From Rhodospirillales bacterium (GTDB lineage: Bacteria; Pseudomonadota; Alphaproteobacteria; Rhodospirillales; Casp-alpha2): a stretch of DNA of 5,262 bases. Location of the stretch: assembly GCA_021775275.1 (NCBI GenBank), contig JAJFIE010000269.1:1-5262 (forward strand). The letters run 5' to 3'. Positions 1 through 4,832 of this stretch are shown here, piece after piece. A program made the position numbers and the translations under genes. Every line of letters starts with the position of its first letter. Positions within the stretch are counted from its first letter, which is position 1. The notes under the pieces were generated by a model. It searched no databases. It saw only the letters and a list, made by a program, of their open reading frames with translations, and was not told the DNA's origin.

Positions 1-177
1 GACGCCTTTTTCGACCACCTCGCGCCGGGGTTTGCCATCAATGGCGACAATCAGGCCGACGCCGCAGGCGTCATGCTCGTCCACCCGGTTGTACAGGCCT
101 TCGCGTTCCAGCTTCTCGGCGTTGGCGTACCAGTTATCGACAAAGGTTTTTCCGCTTTCGGAACTTTCGATGCTCAT
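1..177 (-). CDS. gltB: Glutamate synthase (NADPH) large subunit, N-terminal 59 residues only
   Basis: This is the start of the alpha subunit of glutamate synthase, which makes two glutamates from glutamine and 2-oxoglutarate together with GltD. The frame is open to the window edge, so the gene is cut by the window and not known to be broken. The first 59 residues show a short propeptide and then the block DACGVGLIVAIDGKPRREVV. Cys38 in DACGVG is the expected N-terminal nucleophile of the glutaminase domain, exposed in this family after the propeptide is removed. The ATG at 177-175 has a good ribosome-binding site 8 bases upstream and lies 13 bases after the gltD stop, so the two genes are surely co-transcribed. 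The identification from the N-terminal motif is firm. The rest of the protein (about 1,500 residues in the family) cannot be seen. Confidence 0.93.
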   Translation of the reverse strand, partial: MSIESSESGKTFVDNWYANAEKLEREGLYNRVDEHDACGVGLIVAIDGKPRREVVEKGV

Positions 178-185
178 GGCGGTTG

Positions 186-192
186 CCCCTCT
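186..192 (-). promoter_or_regulatory. Ribosome-binding site of gltB overlapping the gltD stop
   Basis: On the minus strand the sequence AGAGGGG lies 8 bases before the gltB ATG and overlaps the TAG stop codon of gltD (193-191). This fixes the gltB start and suggests that translation of the two subunits is coupled. Confidence 0.75.
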
Positions 193-1651
193 AGGACGCG
201 GCGGCGAGGGCCGCTGCATCTTCCTGTTCCTGAATGTTGCCGCTTTCCACATAGGCGTGGATGGCGTCGGCGGCATCGCGGCCATCCTTGATAGCCCACA
301 CAACCAGCGATGCGCCGCGCACGATATCGCCCGCCGCAAACACCCCCGGCATGGCCGTCATCCGGGTGCGCGGATCAATGGCGATGGTGCCCCAGCGGGT
401 GACGGGCAATGCGGATTCGTTAAACAGTGCGGGCAGGTCTTCGGGATCAAAGCCGAGCGCCTTGATCACAATATCGGCGTCCAGAGCGAAGGATGAGTCG
501 CCGATGACCTCCGGTGTCTGTCGGCCCGTTGAATCAGGTGCGCCGAGGCGGATGCGATGGGCGCGCACGCCTGTCACATGAGCATCGCCCAGGAACGCTT
601 CGGGGGCGGCGAGCCAGACGAACTCGACGCCTTCTTCCTCGGCATTGCTTACCTCGCGCAGGGAACCCGGCATGTTTGCCCGGTCACGGCGATACAGGCA
701 CTTGACGGACCTGGCGCCCTGCCGGACGGCGGTGCGGACACAGTCCATGGCCGTATCGCCACCACCGATCACCACCACGTTCTTGCCTGCGGCATTCAAC
801 GTGCCGTCTTCGAATACGGGAACGTTATCGCCAAGTCCCTTGCGGTTGGATGCGATCAAGTAGTCCATGGCGGGATGGATGCCAGTGAGGCCGGAACCCG
901 GTGTTTCCAGTTCGCGGGCCTTGTAGACGCCGGTGGCGATCAAAACGGCGGCATGTTGGTTGCGCAGATCCACCAGCGTGGCGTCGCGCCCGACTTCAAA
1001 ATTCGAGTGGAAGATAACGCCGGAATCCGAGAGCAGCTGCGTGCGCCGCCGGACCACATCCTTATCCAGCTTGAAGTTTGGAATGCCATAAATCAGCAGC
1101 CCGCCCGCCCGGTCGTAACGGTCATAGACATGGACCTCGTAGCCTTGCTGGCGCAAACGGTCCGCCGCCGCCAGTCCGCCCGGTCCCGCGCCGATAATGC
1201 CCACGGATACATTCTTTTCCGCGCGCGGCGTTGGCCCCTTGACCCAGCCCTGATCCCAGGCGGTGTCGGTGATGTATTTTTCGATGGCGCCAATGGTGAC
1301 GGAGGTATGGCGGGATTGTTCCAGCACACAGGAACCCTCGCACAGTCTGTCCTGGGGGCAGATGCGGCCACAGATCTCCGGGAACGTATTGGTTGCCTGA
1401 CTGATGGCGTAGGCCTCTTCCAGGCGGCCTTCGGTGGCGAGACGCAACCAGTCGGGAATGTTGTTCTGTAACGGACAATGCACCTGACAGTAGGGAATGC
1501 CGCATTGCTCACAACGGGACGATTGCGCCACGGCCGTTTCCAGCGTGTAGGCGGCATAGATTTCGCCGAAGTCCTGCTGTCGGTCATCTGCGGCCCGTTT
1601 ATCGGGCATTGCCGCATGGATATCGACGAACCGCTGCATGGGATCGGGCAC
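191..1651 (-). CDS. gltD: Glutamate synthase (NADPH) small subunit
   Basis: Beta subunit of glutamate synthase. It oxidises NADPH on FAD and passes electrons through iron-sulfur centres to GltB for glutamate formation in the cytoplasm. The 486 residues match the usual family length. Residues 47, 50, 55 and 59 (C-x2-C-x4-C-x3-C) and 94, 98, 104 and 108 (C-x3-C-x5-C-x3-C) are the two N-terminal cysteine clusters that hold 4Fe-4S centres. GIIGAGPGG at 151-159 is the FAD-binding glycine motif, VVVIGGGDTA at 292-301 the NADPH-binding motif, and AAGDIVRGASLVVWAI at 439-454 the C-terminal FAD-contact segment. The start used is a GTG (1651-1649) with AAGGA 8 bases upstream. An in-frame ATG four codons later (1639-1637) lacks a well-placed site. 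gltB follows after 13 bases, giving the order gltD-gltB, opposite to enterobacterial gltBD. Related Fe-S/FAD oxidoreductases share the fold, but the gltB neighbour settles the identity. Confidence 0.97.
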   Translation of the reverse strand: MPDPMQRFVDIHAAMPDKRAADDRQQDFGEIYAAYTLETAVAQSSRCEQCGIPYCQVHCPLQNNIPDWLRLATEGRLEEAYAISQATNTFPEICGRICPQDRLCEGSCVLEQSRHTSVTIGAIEKYITDTAWDQGWVKGPTPRAEKNVSVGIIGAGPGGLAAADRLRQQGYEVHVYDRYDRAGGLLIYGIPNFKLDKDVVRRRTQLLSDSGVIFHSNFEVGRDATLVDLRNQHAAVLIATGVYKARELETPGSGLTGIHPAMDYLIASNRKGLGDNVPVFEDGTLNAAGKNVVVIGGGDTAMDCVRTAVRQGARSVKCLYRRDRANMPGSLREVSNAEEEGVEFVWLAAPEAFLGDAHVTGVRAHRIRLGAPDSTGRQTPEVIGDSSFALDADIVIKALGFDPEDLPALFNESALPVTRWGTIAIDPRTRMTAMPGVFAAGDIVRGASLVVWAIKDGRDAADAIHAYVESGNIQEQEDAAALAAAS

Positions 1652-1659
1652 GGCGGTCT

Positions 1660-1664
1660 TCCTT
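1660..1664 (-). promoter_or_regulatory. Ribosome-binding site of gltD (supports the GTG start)
   Basis: The purine run GAGGGAAGGAAG upstream of gltD contains AAGGA 8 bases before the GTG at 1651. The same element is 20 bases from the alternative ATG at 1639, so the GTG is preferred. Confidence 0.55.
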
Positions 1665-1753
1665 CCCTCGTTGTGCTTGTTTCTTCATCGTGCGCTTTTT
1701 GCTGCGCCTCTGGATATTGCCGCCATTGTCACGAAAAACAGCGAGGTGCGTAT

Positions 1754-1813
1754 ATGGCCCTTGTGAAAGGGAAAATCAACAACAATAAGGACAGTGATTA
1801 TGACCTAATATGA
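1754..1813 (+). CDS. Possible 19-residue small ORF upstream of uppP
   Basis: A short reading frame starts with ATG at 1754, preceded by GAGGTG with a plausible ribosome-binding spacing, and ends with TGA at 1811. The predicted peptide MALVKGKINNNKDSDYDLI is rich in Lys, Asn and Asp. Its N-terminus loosely recalls the start of hemolysin-type calcium-binding (RTX) proteins, but no glycine-rich nonapeptide repeats follow in any frame, so that resemblance may be chance. It could be a leader peptide, a small protein, a remnant of a lost gene, or nothing. It lies in the same orientation as uppP, about 160 bases upstream. The only positive evidence is the ribosome-binding site and the non-random look of the peptide. 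Confidence 0.22.
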   Translation: MALVKGKINNNKDSDYDLI

Positions 1814-1962
1814 GAAATTTATTGCGCCTTACAGGTATCTCGGTGATTTCCGACAAAATTCACTCATAGGAAACAAAAGATAGTTCCGAAAAGAGACTAA
1901 AATCAATCATAGGATGTTTGTTTTACCGTGGTATAAGGATTCGGAATTTTGGAAGATATGGT

Positions 1963-1966
1963 GGAG
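1963..1966 (+). promoter_or_regulatory. Ribosome-binding site of uppP (decides a TTG start)
   Basis: GGAG at 1963-1966 sits 7 bases before the TTG at 1974-1976. The upstream in-frame ATG at 1914 has only AGG directly touching it, with no usable spacing. The TTG is therefore the better start. Confidence 0.6.
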
Positions 1967-1973
1967 CGATAGA

Positions 1974-2780
1974 TTGCCTCTTCTACATTTAGTGGTTTTA
2001 GCGGTCGTGCAGGGCATCACGGAATTCCTGCCGGTCAGCTCGTCCGGGCATCTGGCTCTGGTTCCCGTGTTCACAGGATGGCAGGACCAGGGATTGTTGC
2101 TGGATGTCGCGGTCCATGTAGGGACCCTTGGCGCTGTTGTGCTTTATCTGAGTACGGATATCTGGGGCATCCTCGTGGGGATGATCCGTGTCATGCGCGG
2201 ACGGCGTGACCCCAAGGCGGTTTTGGCCCTCTATATTGTGCTGGCGACCATTCCCGTGGTCATCGCGGGATATTTTATGAACAAATACTACCCCGGCGGA
2301 TTTCGCAGTATCCTGGTCATCGGCTGGGCGACCCTCGGGTTTGGCATCTTCCTCGCCATCACCGACTGGCTGGGCATGACCGTCCGCCGTATGGAGCACA
2401 TCCGTCTCAGCGATGCCCTCATCATTGGCGTGTTTCAGATTCTAGCCCTGATCCCCGGCACCAGCCGTTCCGGCATCACCATGTCGGCGGCGCGGCTGTT
2501 GGGCTTCGAGCGTCTGGATGCGGCGCGATTTTCCATGTTGCTGTCGATCCCGGCCATTGTCGGCGCCGGGGTGTTGAAGGGACTGGAGCTATACGAGACC
2601 GGTAACGCCCAGTTGACATCCGACGCCCTGATGGCGGGAGGCATGGCGTTCGTCGCCGCCCTTGTGGCAATCCTGATCATGATGGCGTGGCTCCGGCGCG
2701 CCAGTTTCGCGCCCTTCGTTTTCTACCGGGTGGCGCTGGGTTGCGTGTTGCTGGCGATCGGCTATGACCTGATCCTATAG
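1974..2780 (+). CDS. uppP: Undecaprenyl-diphosphate phosphatase
   Basis: Integral inner-membrane enzyme (BacA/UppP family) that removes a phosphate from undecaprenyl diphosphate to regenerate the lipid carrier for peptidoglycan and other envelope polymers. Overproduction in other bacteria gives bacitracin resistance. From the TTG the protein has 268 residues, the usual family size. It opens with PLLHLVVLAVVQGITEFLP, as family members do. Signature one is QGITEFLPVSSSGH (13-26), with catalytic Glu17, Ser23 and His26. Signature two is PGTSRSG (161-167), with the essential Arg165. Hydrophobic segments around residues 3-12, 42-60, 82-102, 112-130, 147-160, 188-200, 220-238 and 248-268 fit a polytopic protein. 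An in-frame ATG at 1914 would add 20 tryptophan-rich residues that do not look like the family and has no proper ribosome-binding site. The gene converges with the GST gene, two bases apart. Confidence 0.95.
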   Translation: MPLLHLVVLAVVQGITEFLPVSSSGHLALVPVFTGWQDQGLLLDVAVHVGTLGAVVLYLSTDIWGILVGMIRVMRGRRDPKAVLALYIVLATIPVVIAGYFMNKYYPGGFRSILVIGWATLGFGIFLAITDWLGMTVRRMEHIRLSDALIIGVFQILALIPGTSRSGITMSAARLLGFERLDAARFSMLLSIPAIVGAGVLKGLELYETGNAQLTSDALMAGGMAFVAALVAILIMMAWLRRASFAPFVFYRVALGCVLLAIGYDLIL

Positions 2781-2782
2781 AT

Positions 2783-3454
2783 CTACGCGGCGTCTTCGAT
2801 CCCGGCATATTTCCTGTAACGATCAATATAATATTCCGGCGGATTGGCGATCTCGCGCACCGATGGCAGCGCATGCATGATGTCATACCATTTTTTCAGT
2901 CGGGTGCAGTCTGACGGAATATCGATGTCCCGGTGTTGGGTCCATGCAGGCAACCGCTCCAGGAACGGATAGTAGGCCAGATCCACCAGAGACAGCGTAG
3001 CGCCAAGCCAGTAAGGGCCATCGCCCGACAGCTTCGCCATGCCCTCGTTTTCGATGAAGCGGAAGCCGGTCTCGATCTTCTCGCGGTATTCCGCGTCTTT
3101 TGCCCGATCCTTGTTGAACATGGCGTCGTAATAGATATCGAGGAACTTGTTATCGAAATAATCGATCCAGATGCGGGCCTGAGCCCTCCGGAACGGATCA
3201 TCCGGCAGCAGGGCCGGTGTCGGAAAGGTATCGTTCAGATATTCGTTGACGATGGCGCTTTCATAAACCGTGCGACCGTTGTGCAGCAGCACCGGGACCT
3301 TGCCATAGGGCGAGATATCCAGGAAGCGCTGCGATTTGTCCGCAAGGTCAATCTCGCTCAGCGTGAACGCGAGGCCTTTTTCGGCCAATGCCAGGCGACT
3401 GCGGTGGGCGTAGGGGCAAACCTGGGCGCTGAATAATTCCAGGGTATCGGTCAT
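2783..3454 (-). CDS. Glutathione S-transferase family protein, Cys-type (omega/lambda-like)
   Basis: Cytosolic protein of 223 residues with the two-domain GST layout. The N-terminal thioredoxin-like domain (about 4-80) carries VCPYAHR, with Cys13 as the likely glutathione-reactive residue, then SPYGKVPVL with the cis-proline Pro54 before the glutathione site, and the Glu65-Ser66 pair that binds the gamma-glutamyl group. The helical C-terminal domain (about 88-210) includes the SLVD N-capping box (155-158). A CPxxxR active site is typical of omega, lambda and dehydroascorbate-reductase-like GSTs, which carry out thiol transfer or reduction, not classical conjugation. The substrate is unknown. 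The chosen ATG (3454-3452) is 5 bases from a perfect AGGAGG. The adjacent ATG at 3457 would leave only 2 bases, and the longer frame from 3469 starts upstream of this site. The gene appears to be its own unit, since a terminator lies just upstream. Confidence 0.9.
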   Translation of the reverse strand: MTDTLELFSAQVCPYAHRSRLALAEKGLAFTLSEIDLADKSQRFLDISPYGKVPVLLHNGRTVYESAIVNEYLNDTFPTPALLPDDPFRRAQARIWIDYFDNKFLDIYYDAMFNKDRAKDAEYREKIETGFRFIENEGMAKLSGDGPYWLGATLSLVDLAYYPFLERLPAWTQHRDIDIPSDCTRLKKWYDIMHALPSVREIANPPEYYIDRYRKYAGIEDAA

Positions 3455-3459
3455 CATTA

Positions 3460-3465
3460 CCTCCT
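3460..3465 (-). promoter_or_regulatory. Ribosome-binding site of the GST gene
   Basis: A perfect AGGAGG on the minus strand, followed by a 5-base spacer to the ATG at 3454. It selects the second of two consecutive ATG codons and rules out the farther upstream start at 3469. Confidence 0.75.
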
Positions 3466-3505
3466 GCATCTAAACATTGTTGCCGAAGTGTAGCGCCAGA
3501 ACCAC

Positions 3506-3551
3506 AAAACAGAAAGAACCCGGCAGACACGTTTCTGTGTCCAGCCGGGTT
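3506..3551 (-). terminator. Rho-independent terminator downstream of the DUF1127 gene
   Basis: Read on the minus strand, AACCCGGC (3551-3544) pairs with GCCGGGTT (3524-3517). After a small internal loop, GACAC (3541-3537) pairs with GTGTC (3530-3526) around a 6-base loop. The stem is followed by the T-rich tract CTTTCTGTTTT. This is a strong intrinsic terminator for leftward transcription, about 50 bases after the stop of the DUF1127 gene. It separates that gene from the GST gene on the same strand. In the plus direction no T-run follows, so it acts one way. Confidence 0.8.
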
Positions 3552-3572
3552 GTATCCATCATGTATCCACCA
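3551..3572. repeat. Two-copy 11-bp tandem repeat
   Basis: TGTATCCATCA (3551-3561) is followed directly by TGTATCCACCA (3562-3572), 10 of 11 positions identical. It lies in the 3' untranslated part of the DUF1127 transcript, touching the base of the terminator hairpin. It may be a simple slippage duplication. Confidence 0.5.
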
Positions 3573-3602
3573 GGGTCGGTCAAATACGGCAGTACGCAAA
3601 TA

Positions 3603-3776
3603 TCAGCCGGGGCAGGATGTATAACCGATATCGCGAAGCGTGCGTTCGGGCAGGTTCCGCAAGTCCTGCTCGGTGGCCCTGTCGACCCTGCGTCCGTCGT
3701 CAATCCGACGGATGGGTCGGGAAGGCTTGAATCCACCGAAGATCGGGTTGATGAGATCCATAAAATCATAAGCCAT
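3603..3776 (-). CDS. Small DUF1127 domain protein
   Basis: Protein of 57 residues. The C-terminal part, TEQDLRNLPERTLRDIGY (35-52), fits the DUF1127 (YjiS-like) signature of an arginine-rich helix, a conserved Leu-Pro/Ser-x-Arg turn and a terminal D-I-G. The N-terminal 34 residues include FGGFKPSRPIRRID and are otherwise unassigned. There is no signal peptide or membrane segment. Family knowledge: DUF1127 proteins are abundant in Alphaproteobacteria. At least one, CcaF1 of Rhodobacter, binds RNA and affects RNA turnover, and Agrobacterium members influence growth and phosphate-related phenotypes. The function here is therefore only suggested. The ATG at 3776 has AAGGAG 7 bases upstream. A longer frame from 3839 would lack such a site and its extra residues do not resemble the family. 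The gene has its own promoter candidate and terminator, so it is monocistronic and divergent from the LysR gene. Confidence 0.85.
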   Translation of the reverse strand: MAYDFMDLINPIFGGFKPSRPIRRIDDGRRVDRATEQDLRNLPERTLRDIGYTSCPG

Positions 3777-3783
3777 AACTATT

Positions 3784-3789
3784 CTCCTT
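3784..3789 (-). promoter_or_regulatory. Ribosome-binding site of the DUF1127 gene
   Basis: AAGGAG on the minus strand with a 7-base spacer to the ATG at 3776. This supports the 57-residue form over the 78-residue form that would start at 3839. Confidence 0.75.
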
Positions 3790-3837
3790 TGTTTCAATTC
3801 TGTGCCGTCAGTCAGATGTCTCTGTGCTGTTAGAAAC

Positions 3838-3866
3838 ACTGTACTTAATCCTGTTTAGTTTGATAA
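3838..3866 (-). promoter_or_regulatory. Candidate sigma-70 promoter of the DUF1127 gene
   Basis: On the minus strand TTATCA (3866-3861, 4 of 6 to TTGACA) is separated by exactly 17 bases from TACAGT (3843-3838, 4 of 6 to TATAAT). Transcription would start near 3831, giving a leader of about 55 bases. The spacer contains the left arm of the inverted repeat described separately. The match is moderate and the call is by eye. Confidence 0.35.
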
Positions 3867-3905
3867 TATTGAAAATATGCAATTATTCGTCCCATTAAAC
3901 AGGAT
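3848..3905. promoter_or_regulatory. Perfect 10-bp inverted repeat, probable operator between DUF1127 and LysR genes
   Basis: ATCCTGTTTA (3848-3857) and TAAACAGGAT (3896-3905) are exact reverse complements, with arm centres 48 bp apart. The left arm sits between the proposed -35 and -10 of the DUF1127 gene. The right arm contains the AGGA ribosome-binding site of the LysR gene. A chance 10-bp match within such a short gap is unlikely. A natural reading is a paired binding site for the adjacent regulator, or an RNA stem covering the ribosome-binding site if transcription of the LysR gene starts upstream of 3848. Confidence 0.5.
3868..3883. promoter_or_regulatory. LysR-box-like dyad at the centre of the larger inverted repeat
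   Basis: ATTG-N8-CAAT contains the T-N11-A spacing typical of LysR-type binding sites (for example T3869 to A3881). It lies almost exactly midway between the two 10-bp arms. In this AT-rich sequence such a short dyad could be chance, so the call is tentative. Confidence 0.3.
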
Positions 3906-3913
3906 AATAACAA

Positions 3914-4816
3914 ATGCGTCTTTTTACCGCCATGCGGGCTTTCAACAGTGTCGCCGCCCACAACAGTTTTGCCGCCGCTGCGCGGGAGCTGGGGATGTCC
4001 ACGTCCTCGGTTTCCCGCCATGTGATGGAACTGGAAGACGAACTGGGTGTGCGTCTGTTCAATCGCACAACCCGGCGCCTGAGCCTGACCGAACAGGGTC
4101 GTCAGTATCATGAACGCAGCGCCGAAATTCTGGATGATCTGGATGACCTGCACAGCGTCACGCGGGACAGTCAGGCAAAACCGACCGGGCGTCTCCGCCT
4201 TACCGCCAGTCTGACCCTGGGCGAGGCATGGGTCGTACCATTGCTGCCGAAATTCTATGAACTGTATCCGGAAATTACCGTCGAGCTGGACATCACCGAC
4301 CGGGTTGTGGATCTGGTCGAGGAAGGCATTGATGTGGGTATCCGGTCAGGCGAGCTGAAGGAGTCGACGATGATCGCCCGCAAGCTCATGGACCAGCGCT
4401 ATATTGCCTGTGCTTCACCGGGGTATTGCAAAGAGCATGGAATGCCGACGGAATTGCAGCACCTGCAAGACCATAAGTGTATTCAGTATGTGCACCCGGC
4501 CCGGGACTGGGAAACCTGGTGGTTCGATCTGGATGGCAAGGAATACCGCGTGGTCATCGCCGGTATTGTGGCTGTCAACAACGACTGGGCGATCCGCGAT
4601 TTCATGGTGGCGGGCATGGGCATCGGGTACATCCCTGATTATGTGGTGGAAAAGGATATCGCGGACGGGCGTCTTGTCCGCCTGTTACCCGACTACGATG
4701 CGTCCACCGACCCCGTACATGTGGTCTATCCCCACAAACGCCACCTCACCGCAAAAACCCGCGCCTTCGTGGATTTTCTGGTAGCCAACGCCGATGCGCC
4801 TATGGAGGTGTGGTAG
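3914..4816 (+). CDS. LysR-family transcriptional regulator (CrgA-like group)
   Basis: Transcription factor of 300 residues, the typical family length. The N-terminal winged helix-turn-helix (about 1-60) shows SFAAAARELGMSTSSVSRHV (18-37) followed by LEDELGVRLFNRTTRRLSLTEQG (40-62). A linker helix covers about 63-88. The segment TGRLRLTASLTLGE (91-104) opens the periplasmic-binding-protein-like effector domain. The C-terminal YPHKRHLTAKTRAFVDFL (272-289) is characteristic of the CrgA/AaeR-like branch, whose members respond to small, often aromatic or reactive compounds. The inducer here is unknown. The ATG has AGGA 9 bases upstream. It is divergent from the DUF1127 gene across an intergenic region carrying inverted repeats, the classic arrangement for a LysR regulator that represses itself and controls its divergent neighbour. 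The nearby GST gene is another possible target. It converges on greB with a 16-base gap. Confidence 0.95.
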   Translation: MRLFTAMRAFNSVAAHNSFAAAARELGMSTSSVSRHVMELEDELGVRLFNRTTRRLSLTEQGRQYHERSAEILDDLDDLHSVTRDSQAKPTGRLRLTASLTLGEAWVVPLLPKFYELYPEITVELDITDRVVDLVEEGIDVGIRSGELKESTMIARKLMDQRYIACASPGYCKEHGMPTELQHLQDHKCIQYVHPARDWETWWFDLDGKEYRVVIAGIVAVNNDWAIRDFMVAGMGIGYIPDYVVEKDIADGRLVRLLPDYDASTDPVHVVYPHKRHLTAKTRAFVDFLVANADAPMEVW

Positions 4817-4832
4817 CTCATCGGGTGCAGGG

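Larger units (their letters stand above)
1652..1973. other. Divergent, AT-rich intergenic region between gltD and uppP
   Basis: This gap of about 320 bases must hold the promoters of both the gltDB operon (leftward) and uppP (rightward). From about 1735 onward it is clearly richer in A and T than the flanking genes. No strong sigma-70 promoter stands out. A weak leftward candidate is TTGATT (1779-1774) with a 17-base spacer to CATATA (1756-1751). Weak rightward candidates are TAAAAT at 1898-1903 and TATAAG at 1932-1937, neither with a good -35. I found no sigma-54 element of the TGGCAC-N5-TTGC type, although glt operons can be nitrogen-controlled. A small perfect dyad, CCCTT-GTGA-AAGGG, lies at 1758-1771. 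A possible 19-residue ORF (1754-1813) is listed separately. Confidence 0.6.

Noticed and set aside
557..1471. Long plus-strand open frame of 304 codons inside gltD
   Set aside because: It lies entirely antisense to gltD, whose cofactor motifs are intact. The translation shows no recognisable domain and is the usual shadow in GC-rich coding DNA.
1758..1771. Small hairpin CCCTT-GTGA-AAGGG in the gltD-uppP gap
   Set aside because: A 5-bp stem with no T-tract on the plus strand is too weak for a terminator, and it overlaps the possible small ORF.
1864..1914. 8-bp direct repeat TCATAGGA at 1864-1871 and 1907-1914 upstream of uppP
   Set aside because: In an AT-rich gap of this length an 8-bp repeat is expected about once by chance, and no promoter or other site is associated with it.
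2933..3436. Plus-strand open frame of 167 codons antisense to the GST gene
   Set aside because: The minus strand encodes a complete GST with a perfect ribosome-binding site. The antisense frame has no family features.
3603..3839. Longer 78-residue version of the DUF1127 protein starting at 3839
   Set aside because: The extra 21 residues would be encoded by the presumed leader, lack a ribosome-binding site and do not resemble the family. The ATG at 3776 has a well-spaced AAGGAG.
4817..4832. Possible bidirectional terminator between the LysR gene and greB
   Set aside because: The 16-base gap holds no inverted repeat or T-run that I can see.
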